A program made the translations under genes and the position numbers. DNA of 64,000 nucleotides from Ascaris suum (taxonomy: Eukaryota > Nematoda > Chromadorea > Rhabditida > Ascarididae), in NCBI GenBank assembly GCA_013433145.1, contig CM024168.1:10858184-10922183 (forward strand), given 5' to 3'. The notes beneath the pieces are model-generated. The model was given only the letters and a program-made list of their open reading frames with translations, ran no database searches and had not been told where the DNA came from. This document shows positions 1-14,275 of this stretch, piece after piece. Every line of letters begins with the position of its first letter. Position 1 is the first letter of the stretch.

Positions 1-547
1 TCAAATAAGCAAAATTTACGAACGCATAATGCGTCAACAATCTTCGCAAATATGTGTTATTTGTAAAGTGATCTTTTCTCATGGATGTTAAAGTTTGCTT
101 GAAACGTTTCATTTTTCCATAGCTGAATGTAACCTTTTTTGTGAAGTTTCTCAACGTTCTTTTTCACGTTTTTGCTATCTATTGTTATTCTCTCCTCAAT
201 TTGCTGTTGTACTCTATATCGCAATACACTCTAATATACGTCGACTTTTGTTCCCCGTTACCATTTCGTAGAGTCAGTCATCACGTCTGATGGCATTGGA
301 ACCGTCATCTGTCCTATTCTCTTCCACATATGGTATGTACCATTCGTTCCTTTAAAGCTTATTATTAATCAAAAGTTATTAGTGAAGATGATCAATGTAT
401 AATCCATTGGATAGGATGATATTGTTAAACAAAAGCAAAGAATTTAAAAATGATATATCAATGATTTGAAGCGTTAAAGCATTTTCAATTATGCAACGAT
501 CTCAATAAAGTGCAATTTATCAACGACTAATGTAAAATATATTCACC

Positions 548-548
<1 letters not shown>

Positions 549-622
<74 letters not shown>

Positions 623-657
623 GGTAGAGAGAGAGAGAGAGAGGGAGAGAGAGAGAG
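549..657. repeat. (AG)n microsatellite
   Basis: An almost uninterrupted AG dinucleotide tract of about 65 bp is followed by an imperfect continuation with small interruptions. On the other strand it makes a spurious poly-(Ser-Leu) reading. Confidence 0.97.
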
Positions 658-3006
658 CTTTATTGTCAATTATAGATATTTCTTTTGTATTCAATAATTT
701 AGTGGGAAATAAATCTCTCGGAAAATTTTTTTTTTTAATGCGAAATTTTTTAATACTCAATTTGTGCTAATGGAATATTCACATTATGATCGTATGCAAC
801 CAATTATAGCAAAGTTAATTGGGTTGCTGTTGTGTTTGTTTTCGATCTTCAATACGTGTTGTGTTTGGAAACATAATTTTCGTCATGAATGGTGAAATCA
901 TTTGCGAATGGGACTTCTTAGAACGTCGAAACTAGAAAAGTGGGTCAGGGCCGAATGACCTATTTTAGGGGTTAAGGGGGATCATTTTGGGGAAACTCTA
1001 TCATATTGTGTGTACTACTCGCATCAAAAGTTTCAACGAAATATCACTACTTCGATGAGGTCATTTGTGTATAGATGACATATCAATGTAAGGCTGATGT
1101 ATCGTGATGTTAACCATTTACGACACTATCTTTCTTATCGAAAAGTGAAATCATAGATTGACGTATTTATCGTTTGCTTCTAGGAAGTTGTTGCTATTGT
1201 TGTTTTTTTGACTTTGTTGATTATTTATTGGAGAAGTAAATGACAACCGTCACCTAGTCGATTATGCGCTTATTACTTAAGAAAATTGCATCTTTTTGAA
1301 GCACCGTTTAAGTTAAACAAGTAAACAGGTAATAGGCAGTAGAAAGTATCCTTTCGTTTAGTGCTTTGATTTTGGCGTAATCGTTGTTTCGGAATATCCG
1401 AGATCATTTTTGTGGAATATAAACATCACAGAACGTACAAATGCAATTTTAGTGATCCCTATACATGAGTTTTGGGTTGATCGATATCTTTTTATGTATA
1501 GATATCCACTACGGGAAAAGAATATACAGAAGGGTACAAACTATAAGCTTATAATGAGTTGTTCATTTTTATCACTTTCGAGTGAAAAAATATTTTCTGG
1601 TTTGATTTTCTTGGATTCAAAGATCTTGACTTTAAAAAGTGGTAACGAGAGTTCGTCGGAGGGACCAACATCCTATAAATGGTTGAGCATTTCTGAACTC
1701 ATTTCGAAACTTCCTATCTTAATAATGAGATTTGGATTTTTTTTCGATCTCGTTCAATCCTTTTGCTGCTCATATTTTTTCGTCATAAAAATAAACTGTT
1801 CAACGACATTTGAGTTCTTTATGTTTGTTCTCTCGATTAAAAAGGTGAATAACGGTTCTAAATGAATAGCGTATCAAGACGTCGGTGGAGAGGAGATGGG
1901 AGGAGAAGATCGACAAAGCTGCACCTTGAATACCTCAAGAGTGTAACGATCAGGCTACTTCAGACAAAAATCGGCCGCATGCAACTAACGGTTCGGTCAG
2001 AAATTTGAAAAGGGTTTCCCACACTCCGCCTAAATGCTCAGCTACTATTGATCAACGAATAGTCATGTCTTTCACCATAACACTGCACTAGAATTTCTTG
2101 TGCATTGCTACGTATCACTGGTCTTCCTCCACGAAAAGATCTTCTTGCTGTTATTTCTCCATCTTGCCTCTGCGTGCGACTTCACCAGAGACGATCGATG
2201 CATATAGGTAAACGACTTGAGCCTTAGAAGAGGCATAGGTAAAGGTAGTTTTTATAAAAAGGACAGAAGAAGCATGCCCATTATGCATATGTTAGCTTGC
2301 ATCAACGGAACTGGAGAAGGGATGAGCAAAGCCAGGAGTCAACGAAACGTAGGAACACATCTATGAATCTATTCAAATTTCACTTCTGGAATGATCGTAC
2401 GCTTGTGTGGATTAATTGTGTATAAATAATGCTTTAGAAACGAAGAATCGAGAAACTCAAATGACGTATTTATAATTCGCCGATAAATCATTCTTTCAAT
2501 GTTGCTGACGTATCTCCACGACATGACCACTCGTATATCGATCAGTGATGTTTTCCACAAAATCCTGCATCCTCTGGATCTTTATTTTTTATTCTTTCAA
2601 AATTTCCATAAATAGCACATTTGGAAAGCGAATCCTGTCATCGGCCCAATTGAAAGAGTTGTCATTCGCGAGAGAATATTTTCGAAACTAAAGAAAAAGT
2701 TCGAAAACGTTAAATTCTATACTTCGGCGAGTGATTTTAATTTTCATTAAAACTATTTAACACATAATTGTTATGTTAGCACATTCTAACATATAACTTC
2801 TATATTAGCACACATTAGCATATAGTAAAGTAAATTATTACGTACAATAATAGTTCGAAAACAAATGTAATATGTTCAGCTAAGTGAACGGAATAAATTT
2901 AATCAGCGCAGAGGATTTGAGGGCAAATTACCTGTGAAACAAAGAAATTGCACAAAAGAGCCGAAATTGCGACTTATGCAGCATTATTGTTATATATTAG
3001 TATATA

Positions 3007-3008
<2 letters not shown>

Positions 3009-3058
<50 letters not shown>
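3009..3058. repeat. (TA)n microsatellite
   Basis: A pure TA dinucleotide tract of about 50 bp. Confidence 0.97.
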
Positions 3059-3060
<2 letters not shown>

Positions 3061-3501
3061 TATCATTAATTTTCTTTTTTAATATATTCGATAGTATTGC
3101 GTTAAACTTGCTTTAAATGACACATCGAATTATGCAATTAATCGTGAACAAAGAATGCCGACAACACAATGCTTACGCAATTTACGAGCAGATAGATATA
3201 ACAGAGGAGAATAGGGAGGGGGATGAGTGTATTTCTGCAGCAAACTTGTTTGAGTTGAACAACATGTAGAGCCATCTGAAGCGTTCTTTGTTCTTGGTAA
3301 CGCTTTTCAATACTAATCGTGCGTTTTTTTTTATTGCGATAACAGCACGCATCCATAGCAACAATACCAATTGTATATCTGTGCTTGATGCCATCGCTTG
3401 TACTTCTCCTCTGCAACAGCGAAATCAACTTAGCGTTTTGCTATTGGCGCAATGTTCTAACCAGCTAGCGCATTGTGGTGATTTTACAATTTAATAATTA
3501 G

Positions 3502-3635
<134 letters not shown>

Positions 3636-6600
3636 AAATTATATTTGTTTTTTGCAGTAAAAATTGTAATATGCATATTTGAGCGTTTATCTATTCGTTC
3701 ACTGATTTTAGCATCAGAAACATTGAAGTTCGTACTAAAAAAATCTCTATGTGAGAATAAAGGTCGTAGAAGTCTCATTTTAGGGTAGTTGAATGGCAGA
3801 AGTCCTTTCATCGAAAATTACTCTGAAAGTGGGATCATTTAGCAAAGAAATTTGTTATTACGCTTATTTCATTATTTGTTCGCATAAAGTGAAATTGATT
3901 GATGCATTAAGCATATTTGTTGAAAGCTGATACCATGCCGTTTCCCTTGATAAAAGCTTTTCTACTTAAACTTTTGGCACCATGACAAAATTTAAAGCGG
4001 TTTTATTTATTTTTGTCTATGTGCTTAAAAATATCGAAGTTTTTCTCATCTCATAAGTGATCATAACGACCGGAGACAAAAAACGGCATGTGTGATGGGA
4101 AGGGATTCTTCGAAAATCTGCTTGAGAGGTTGGCGATTGTGGGGTTGGGGGGGGGGGGACGGAGGGGAAAGGGAAAAAGAGAGGAGGAGACGAGAAACGA
4201 AATCATAATTAGCGATAATACAGGTAAATTTTTATCAGTGATGGATGCGTGAAGGTATTTAAGCAACAATCGACAACGTCTTATTTTCAGTCTAATAGTC
4301 ACGTTTGGCTAAATATTTCAGCAAAGATTCAGAGAAACAATCCGTTCAGGTGTACGTTCATCTCAGCTGATGCGCAATCTCTCTAATGACTGTAATAGAC
4401 TCATAAACAATGCTCAACAATTAAGGTGCATTTATCGCGTAACATTTTACCCCCACCCCCCCAAAAAAAAAAAAATCTTCATTTCTTTTATTTCAATGCC
4501 AATTCTTTTATGTGCATTTAGTACGAGATACATTTACAGCTATGTTAGATGCATTCAACGTGTGAAAGCAGAAGTGACGCTTTCGAAATATCGGGATCGA
4601 AGCTGTGGAATTCTATAGCCGTTCAATCTTGTCTACAAACTCATATTAGGCGTACTCATCACAAAAAAAAAGAGAAAAAAACTAACAATGCATGATCTCT
4701 TGAAAAAGGTGTACACAAAAGGTGGACTGGCAGATTGAATCCAAAAAAAAAAAATATAGCGATGGCCACTCTGATGTGTCATCCCACCGGTTTTAGATCA
4801 TCTTTATGCGCATTACGCAAGTTTGTAGACAATAATGAAGAGAGTCAGTTATTTATTAGCGCGGAAAATCTTTGCGCATGACAATTTTTCTATTCATTTT
4901 CTCAGCTCTTTAGGCGTTTAAGCACGCATTTTGACTCATGAGAGGGGTTTGAACTAATGTTGTGCCATATTTTGGAACGCTGATTGTTGTAGTATTTTGA
5001 TGCATATTGAGTACTTATGTACATTTTGTATATTAGAGTAAAGGTGAAACCATGAAAGATGGAAAAAAACATATCTGAATCTCGAAGAGCCTCTTCATAG
5101 AAAAGTCTTTGATGGAATTTTTCATTAAAATTTCCATAAAATCCCGTTGCAAATTTTTAATCAAGCATTTTTTGCGAAAAAAAAAATCACGTGCATTCGC
5201 TTTTTATCGTCACAGGGGATTTTGAAAGAAAATTTCGACGGTCATTGGCCGTTAAGCGAAAGTTTTTGTGCGTTGAAAAGCTGCTCAGACAGTAAGAAAA
5301 TGGGAGGGGCTGGAATTTCAAAAAATGGGCGGTCCTTATCAGCACATTCGGATCCACTCGAAACGTTTACGTGTTCCGTGAAGTGGTCAACATATTCGGT
5401 TGAATTCCCTTCACGTTGAGCGGTGATTGCTTCTCGACAGCCGATAGCCATTCGGCTTCACTCTTAGCCTCTTTGTGAATCCTCCCTCATACTCACCGTC
5501 TGTGAATCCTCCCCCCTCCCCCCCCCCAACTCTACGTCCTACTATTCACTCATCCCCTCACTGCGACACATTAGTGCTTTTGTTGTTCAATTAATACAGC
5601 TTCTATATGAAGGTGATGATAATGTGACGTATGACATATTTTTCATACGACATTAGATGAGCATTTCATTTGCATGAAAGGTATCGTTTAAAGATTTGTG
5701 CTTTCAGCAGGTGCACCAAGAGATTATTTTCATGATTGAGCAAAGCAATTTGTATTGAAATTAAATGTCCTTGAAATAGGTAATTAGTTAGCTGTTGGAA
5801 CTCAATCATGCGGCTCTTAAATTCAACTCATTTGTTAAATGCTAATAATTCAACTATAAATAGTGATTGACTATTGCAAGAACAAACTTCTCAAAAATTT
5901 CGTTTACGTTGCTAATTGAAATTAAATTCTGCGAAGAGTTTGCCACCTCACATATATTGAATTGTATATGATCGATTAAGGACGAAAAAAAAATATGCGA
6001 AAGGATTTACTGACAACGTAGCTGAGATGCGCATTCCTGATCAAATATCGTCTTTAACACTGTTTTTCAAACTAAACTAAGATTATAATTTCTATGTAAA
6101 AAGTTTAAAAGTATAGTTTTTCCTGAAAGGTAGGTTTTTGGGAAAGGTATAGTATAAGGTGATGCTGTTTTTTTTTTCTTTTAAATTGACGACTAGCGAG
6201 CATTTCTTTTATTGAGCAGATATGATTGATGCATATCATTTTATCGATTGCCCTCTTATGTGATTCGTTCATACTCGCTATTTTTTATTTGATTTTCGCG
6301 AGTAAAAATTAAATTTTTTCATTTATGCAAATTTGAAATCTATCAGACGTTAAACATAGACATATGATATGGAGTTTCCTTTGGTAAATGGTGATATTAA
6401 TATATATACACCGTTGATATTCTATCATAACAATATTGATAACAGTTATAGCTTAACATTGCTGAATAATTTGGGATGATGAATTTTAAACAAGAATAGA
6501 AATGCAGAAGCAGTGTCAATTTGTTCATGGCATTTCTATTATTTAAGGCTAAAATAACACCTGCCATGCGGTAGTGCTAATATTTTTACGTGGTACTTGA

Positions 6601-9600
6601 AGGGGAGGAGCGCATCGATCACAATAATTTTTGAAGCCATCCGAAGCGAATTGATAAAGAATTTACGAGAAATATTTGTAAATTGTGAATATTTTGAAAA
6701 AGCTTTGCGAGAATTAATCGAACTTTACTTATTGATCAACGAAATACAGCAAAAGCTTGCAGCTCACTTCGATGTGAGCGGGTTCTCTCGGGTATTTTGG
6801 AAGACACCTCCCTTACTCATATAAGCGCAACATCTTCCTCATTGTTCAAAACGATGTTGTACTTGTCCGCGTGTAAAAAACTTGTCGTTGCATATATAAA
6901 CGACTATGCCTCGACACTGTAACAAACAACTGTGAATGGCCATGATAAAAGAAATGCAAAATTTGGCTTCCTGCATCAGCAGCGATCAATGATCAGCTTG
7001 GAAACTGGTCAGTGAATAATGTTGCATAAAGTGTCCAAGAACTGGTCACCTTTCTATCAGAAATTCGAGCTCAACTTGTCATGTTGCTTCCAATAGTCCG
7101 TTCTTCCAATTGTAGCTGCGAATGGATAATATAATTTAGCTAGCGCTGCCTTATCGATGATCGCCACCCGACCTTTGTCCTTTGGCTAAATCATAAGACC
7201 TTTGACCTCTTGCAACCGCCGTACTACTCAGAGCAAACACTTACTGTTTTACGATTCGAAGAAACCCTCAAGTTGACGAATAAATCCACAACTTTCATGA
7301 AGGTCGCGTTTTAGTTGTCTCCCTTTGTAGTCAACTGTTCATGAATTTTTGCCTGCGGATTTACACTTTTCAATAATGAACTATAGCCGCACCTCTCTTC
7401 AATTGTTAGATATGTAACCGATCGGCGATAGGATCCCATTGAAGTCTTTTGCTTTTCGCTTAACGATTTAATCACTCGATGAATAATCTTCTTCCAAAGA
7501 AAAGGTTTATGAAAGCGTAACCTGTTGTGCATTTCGTTTATTTTTGTTTCTTTCCACTCTTAGAAAGTGTTTTTGAGTGACGTAATGAAATGTGAATCCT
7601 CTATGAACATAGTCAAATATTTCGATAATTTGATCAGCAATTCTACCATTTTTCGTAGTCATTCGGATTTTTTCTTTAAAAGAGCATCGATTATTATACC
7701 TCATTTCATCTCCTCTTACGAATTCTTTCAATGTTTTCTATCTTTTTTTCTCTTATTGATGAGGTATAAATATAAATATGGTTCAAGTATTTCTCTTATT
7801 TTGTAAAAATATTCTCTTTTAATATATTTTTTTTAAAAACTACTTTCCAAATGAAAAGCAAATACGAGGCAAAATGTTTACTTTTGAGGTGAGTGATGAT
7901 TTGTGAAATCTTTGAGAAAAAAGCAACACTGATTGATAAAAGTTGATAATTTATTAGTTGAATAATTCACTCATATATTTGCCTAAACGAACAATAAATG
8001 GGAAGCGAAATCTAATCTAAGGAAATGAATGTGAAAATGGTATTTTTAATGGCTATTAAGATGGATGTATAAAAGTGCAAATGTCATTTTGCGGTTTTGA
8101 TGAAATGCGCTTTCGTAAATGAAATCATCATTTCAATTATTTTCTGACATTCTCGAAATGAACAACAATTTCAAAGTCAAATTGTAGCATATTGGTGTGA
8201 GATTTTGAATTAGCGTATAAAAGATTTATTGGATTTTTTTGAAGTACAGTTATTAATTCAACTTTCTATATCGTTGAATTTATTCAGCGATCAATTTTGT
8301 CTATATCATAAATCTGGTGCTCCGTAATGATGAATTCTGCAGAAGCTCTCGTTTTCCAAACCTGCCACAAATTTTGAAATATTCTTGTGCAGAAATTTTC
8401 GAAGAGTTATTTAATTCAAGTTCATTTAAGAAAAATTTTGATCCCTGTGACAAATGCCTTGTAATTTTCAATCGCAAAATTTTACAAAGATATAAAATGC
8501 GCAAAAGTGAAGTTTCTTATTCGAGATATCCTTACTAGGATATGCGGTGCGTTGTTAATTTATCATTTATTTACTCCATATGATAACAGCGCAAATTCAT
8601 TTCAGAGCATTTGAAATTTATGAGGTTTTCAACAAAAAAAAAACACTTAAATATATTTGAAATTAATCTTGAAGACTATAGTGGCCCGAGACGAAGAAGA
8701 TTTCCGTCTGTTTTTCCGCTCTCCTTAAGCAATATAAGTGCATTTTTAAATTCTAATTTTTCTATATGTGTTTTGCGCTCATTCAGTGAACGATTTATTA
8801 TTTTCCAACTTTTCGAAATGAATTCATTGATACGATATTGATTCATTTAATAGATAAATGTATCAACTCCGATTTTATAAAGAAATATTTGCATCAGATA
8901 GATCATTCAATAAATGCTAGAGCTAGCTGCAAATGCAATTCGCTATTGTAATGCATTTCGATGTCAATTACTAAACGCTAAGCAAGAATTTTCAAAAAAA
9001 AAAATGCCATCACAACACATGCAATTTCAAACTCGACAACTGCTACAACCTTGAAGATTTGCTAACTAGCTGAGGCATCCTAATTGTTTTAATTTGCATA
9101 TTTTTTTTCGATTTATTCATTTTTCCGGGAATTATTTCCTAATTCGTAATAAATTTTGTACATAGAAAGTTTCTTTGCTTTCTTTCTATGTTTTTGATTT
9201 TCATTTATACTCCATGATAGCTTGCTATATCCGGTGTTTTCTCTCAAGATGAGTTTGGATTTCTCATTTATAAATTTACATGCTTTTTTTGCATCAAGAA
9301 TAGAATTATGGCGTTGTATATTAATATCTGTGGATATCAACGGCAGTATAAAAAATTGAAAAAATGTTTCAACATTTATAGATTTGATTTTTATTGTTTT
9401 TTTAAGTTATTACTTATTATCTATATATATTTTTCGATATTAGAGAACTTGAATATATATTTTAAAACATTCATGTTTTAGATATTTAGATATTAATTGA
9501 TATTTCAAGTAAATATATAAACAAATTTCTACTCACAAAGTAAAAAGCTATGTGAATTCGAGTATTTGAAAACATAATTTCTAGAAAAGGATGATGAATG

Positions 9601-11030
9601 ATTTGCTGAAAATCAATTCGTTCAATGAACTTAAGTTTAGCCATTTGCAAAGCGCCGTTTAAAATTTCCTCAACAAATGAGTAATTTCGATTATCTAAAT
9701 GAAAAAAAAATGTCTCGAATCATATAAATTCAGTGTTGCCTATCTCTAAAGTTAGAGTAAGAATTAGGGAGGAGATAATTATTAAAAAGTTGCATGCAAG
9801 TTTTACTTGTAGTACTACAAGGCTAACACTACTTTTATATTAGTAATAATCGAATTTGCTATGAGAATACGATTAAATATATATACTAGATTTATAAATT
9901 ATTAAGTAAGTCACGGAGATGAAATTCCAACTAATGAATTTCCTTTACAATGATTGTCGCATTATTTTTATCTTTCTGAAAAGTTTTATTGAAATTTTTA
10001 GCTTTTTATTCGTTGAAATTTTAATAATTATATTCAATTATCAACAATGGTATTTAAAAAAAATTGAAAATAGATTTCTAAATTTATAGATATGATGTCG
10101 ATTATAATTTCTGATGTTTGATTGAGTTAAGGTTATTCAGGTACTGACTTACTCAATCATTCAATAATTTCATTTCAAATCTTTATGATAATATTGTTTC
10201 ATTGACTGTTCAGAAATTCTTTTCCATTGCTACAAACGAAATGACTAGTAGATTACTCGTTTTGAAAGTATTATGCAAATTTTTTAAATCTATTATTTTT
10301 TTCAGATTTAGCTCTATCTCACATTTGACACATTGAGGCCATAATTTTATTTCCCACAAACGGCTGAAATTATAATTATTTTTAAATTAAAACTGAAGAT
10401 TCCAAATCTCATTTCTCATGTTATTTCCATTGCTCGAAATGTTAAGTCAGCTTCATGATTCATCCCTCACCATTTCTCCACGTTTCGTGAATGTTACGCA
10501 TCTATGAAACTATCATTGCTTATTAGGAGGAAAAATTCGTAAATTATTGTTGATCGCCTTTTATTTTTCTTTTTCCCATTCTTGCTGCATAGTTCAATAT
10601 TCGCTCGGATACTATGTAATAATAGTTCCGCTTATACATCGTTCTATGATCGAAATTTTATAGCAAATTTGATGCATTTAAGAGTGATCGTTACTCGCTT
10701 AACAGCTCGTTATTTATTTATATTGCACTTTGGCTATCTTCAAGCAAATTTCGTCAACATTTTTTTTTGGCCTGATCTTCTGCAAATAATTTATAGAATC
10801 ATGCGAAAAAACTGTTCTAAATGCTTCATAAAGAAGTATTCAATCGTTCTATTTGCTACGAATGCGTTTGTAGCACTTTTTTATCGATCGAATGAGTTAC
10901 AGAAGGTCAACGTTTTTCAGGTCAGGAGCTATAGCATTGTAAACTAATCGTGATATATTCGTCACGCTTTTTTCAACCGTCAGGTTCTTCGAACGACGAT
11001 TGTTTTATTCGTTAAAGTGAACAAAATCAG

Positions 11031-11106
11031 CCACCATTCTTCCCGAACCGCAAGTACCGCGTGTAGGGCTCGCCTTATCCGATCTGCAAACGCAGAGTAA
11101 CTCTAG
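11031..11106 (+). CDS. possible isolated internal exon
   Basis: A GC-richer island between an AAATCAG acceptor and a TCTAG/GTATGT donor reads without stops as a Pro/Leu/Gln-rich peptide containing EPQVPRVGLALSDLQTQ. It enters with two bases of a codon and leaves in phase 2. The same frame is closed just upstream by a TGA, which favours an exon over a longer ORF. A possible continuation lies after the AG at about 11,287, where a phase-2 reading gives a hydrophobic segment, but no good donor follows. No family is recognised. It could belong to the glycine-rich gene at 13.0 kb or be a chance reading. Confidence 0.25.
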
Positions 11107-13001
11107 GTATGTCTTCTTGCCGAAGAACAGAATTTGAATGCTTCGAACTTTGCACTTGGAACTATATTATATGATAAAAAAAATAAATTGCTTTCGTAAA
11201 ATCTCGTTCACCATTGAAAGCGTAATTCGCAAGATTCATCAACTGGCTTTAAAAATTAGGCTGATTTCCCCTAATTATTATGAACAGGGGATCACTTCTT
11301 TTCCGGTCACGAACTCTGTCATCCATTCTAATAACCGTAGTGACTCTCCCAACATTGACTGCTTTGTCAGATCGTTGCACCAGCACCCTCATGCCGATAC
11401 AACTTGTGGTCAAAAATATGAACAAATAGTTAAAAGTTCATCGCATTAATGATGCTCTTTTGATCTATTCGCGTCCATTCTTGCAATATCCCTCTAATTT
11501 AATGTACTATGACTTTCATAATTCATGGATACTCATGCACTTTTGTTTCTCATATCATTTAGAAGCATCTCTACCATTTGTGCCTTTAATAACGGGTTGA
11601 AGTTGCATTTTTTTTTCACCTATTTTGCTCGGCCTCTGTGGAAAAAAAATTAGTTGTTCCAAATAAATTTTCCTCATGCGTAATGCAACCATTACTGCAA
11701 ACGGGACATTGCTTACTCATTGTACAATTCGCCAATGAGTCAAGCTGGGACATCTAATTCCATCTGATGAATTTGTTCAGCTTCGTTCCACCAGAAAAAA
11801 AAAAATTGCTCATTTAATAAACAATTGTCTATATGATTGAAAATGGAACAAGTATTTCCTATCTTCTTTTATTTATGAGAGTATAAAAAATAGAGCAATA
11901 TCTTTCAAAATCCCTACTAAAATTAGCAATAAATCTATTAAAAGGAATCGAATTTAGAGGATGGAAGATAAGGTGGTGGGGGGGGGGGGCGGAGGCTGTA
12001 CTTCTTCCTGAGGCATATGAAATTTGGTCATTACTTCATCGCTTACATTATGCAATTCGTTGAAAGTGTCATCATGGTCATTCGAATTTTTCGTAAAAGT
12101 TGGCAGTTTATGGAAAAAATATTTGAAATGCTATGAAAATTCGCATTTTCTATGAAAATTAACGAATAAATTTTTCCACAAATGGAACGTCTCATTTTGG
12201 AATTTTTTTTCACTCCACCAACTGAGATGTCAGAAAAAAAGAAAAAGAAAAATTTTGAAATGTGTTATGTTTTCGACTTAGTCAGTTTTTCTATTATTGG
12301 TCGATTAAGAAATTGTGATTTTGATGATGGTTTGATGCGATGATGACCTAATTTTAGTCCCATTCTTTCGGGTCAGAGAAACGAATTAGGGACGATGACG
12401 ATAAATACGCTACCATGGCGTTTCATGTGAAATGCTTGATTGGTTACAATAGAATACCTCATCTTGCTCGCTATATTGATAATCCATTTAATAGAGATTC
12501 ATGATTTTAAAATTAAACTCGGCAAATTTTTCACCTAATAAAATCATACATTCTAATTTTGAAAGAAGCAAATATTTCAAAAGCAACTAATCGATGAGGC
12601 AAGAAAATATCAGGTAATCAACCAATTTGCTAGATAAAGTCAAAAAATCAGGTATAGTAAAACGCTGTGTGGACATTTCGTGTGAGAAATTCGGGGAAAC
12701 AGGAATGCTCAGGTGGTAATATTCCCTTCAAGGGATATTTCTTCTTACTTAGGGAAAATATTCTCTTTGAACTTTTTGATTTTTCCAAAGAAATTTCTTT
12801 TTTTTTTTCGTATCACAATGCATGGAAGGAATAAGTTGAATGTTACCGTCAAATTACTGCAATTTTTTTGAATGCGATCTTCTCAGGACATTTGATAATG
12901 TTTCTATAGGATGTATTAGCACCATGACATCAAGCCATGGAATGAGATACCTTTGTCGTGAAGAAATAAAAAGAACGAGATGCATGCAATTTGTTTTATA
13001 G

Positions 13002-13629
13002 CGTGAGCAGTTACGGATTGGGCAACGGGCTCAACGGCAGTGGCAATTGGACGACACGAGGAGTGGGCGGGGTTAGCAGCGATTCGTATCTACAACAAGG
13101 AGGTGGACTTTTTGCAACGAATAATCGGCAACAAGTATGCTTATATAACCATCTTCTATATATCATTACTTTTAGTTTACAATTTATTCTCTTCTGTTAG
13201 CTGAAAATACCTACAAGTTAAAATATGCAATACGGTAGTAAGTCTTCTGAAAGAGAAAGCTGATACAAAACGGGCATTTTGAGATGAAATTCCTTTTTTT
13301 GCGACTAAACCCTTCCGATCCCTATGTTAAATCACAAAAAAAAAGCTAAATAATTTTCCGCTTATTATCAAAATAGTTAAAAGCATAAGCGCTTTCGGAT
13401 TGCTCTACGGTGGTTTTGATAATTTTAGATAATGTCTAACTACATGATTCTGCGCCATTCTGATTGATTTTTTGCTTAAATACCAACGATTGTTTTGATC
13501 AAATGCGATGTCTGTCGATAAGAAGCTCATTTTAAGGATCGATACGAATCATATTCCTCAGGTGGTCTTTTCGGAGGTGCAAGCTGTGGTTGTTCATCGA
13601 GCTACGGTGGGCTATTTGGCCGAAAATGA
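13002..13629 (+). CDS. 3' end of a glycine-rich protein gene (two exons)
   Basis: Exon 13,002-13,134 follows a TTTTATAG acceptor and ends at CAACAA/GTATGC. It reads as a Gly/Ser/Asn-rich peptide with the motif QQGGGLFATNN. The second exon, 13,537-13,629, follows TTTTAAG in phase 0 and reads as SSGGLFGG...SYGGLFGRK before a TGA stop. The shared GGLF/GLFG motif in both exons and the matching phase support joining them across an intron of about 400 bp. Upstream coding must exist, because the first exon starts in mid-codon (phase 2) without a Met. GLFG-like repeats occur in nucleoporins, but this fragment is too short for that claim; a secreted or structural glycine-rich protein is equally possible. 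An alternative acceptor at 13,560 would give another frame. Confidence 0.45.
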
Positions 13630-13790
13630 TTTACAGGTTTAGCTAAAAGCTCATCTTTTTTTCGCGTTTATTTCTTGCAACACTGCTGCGGAAAAAAAAC
13701 CCTTCTGACAATACAGTTGAAAAATCGTGCAAGAATGAACAGTCTATTCAGCCGATTTCTTTTTCGTTTGCAAGTTGATTACATTGACGG

Positions 13791-13877
13791 ATGGCCGATA
13801 GTTTCGTGAGCAGTTTCATCGGTCCATCGATCATGGATAGGTCGACGCTCATGAATGGTCCGTTTGAGTCAAATTAA
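13791..13877 (+). CDS. short open frame, possible small exon
   Basis: An ATG-initiated frame of 28 codons (MADSFVSSFIGPSIMDRS...) ends at TAA. Its composition is unlike the AT-rich surroundings, and it lies 160 bp after the glycine-rich gene end. No convincing splice acceptor fixes its start. It could be an alternative terminal exon of the glycine-rich gene or chance. Confidence 0.15.
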   Translation: MADSFVSSFIGPSIMDRSTLMNGPFESN

Positions 13878-14275
13878 GCGATCGAATTTTTATGCACTCT
13901 TTTACAGTCGAGATCATTCATATGCGAATACGCAATTTTAGACATTCTATGAGAAGGTACGATTGCGAGATATTTGAATGAACGCCAATAGTTATAGTCT
14001 GTATATTATGAATGAATGATTTCTTGAATAAAGCATTGTCCACTTAAGATATAGATATATTTATACATGGAGCAAAGAGATATTAAATCCGACTTTTCTC
14101 AGCCCATATAAAAACAATCACAAACATGACAGATAATGCCAAACTTACTTCCAAAAAATGCTCCTTCTTACTGTCACTTTCAATTATAAGATGGAAATTC
14201 ATCAAATTTCATCGTTTCGTCTATATTCAAAAATGAAATTAATTTCTCGAATAAACGATGAATATTTATTTTCAG

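Noticed and set aside
527..760. Poly-(Ser-Leu) open frame on the minus strand
   Set aside because: It is the translation of the (AG)n tract; a similar case lies at 3,560-3,811.
1410..1865. 151-codon open frame on the plus strand
   Set aside because: AT-rich codon content with no recognisable motif and no exon signals; treated as random.
10582..10947. 121-codon open frame with hydrophobic residues
   Set aside because: Low GC, many Phe/Ile/Tyr codons from T-rich DNA, and no splice signals or motif; likely chance.
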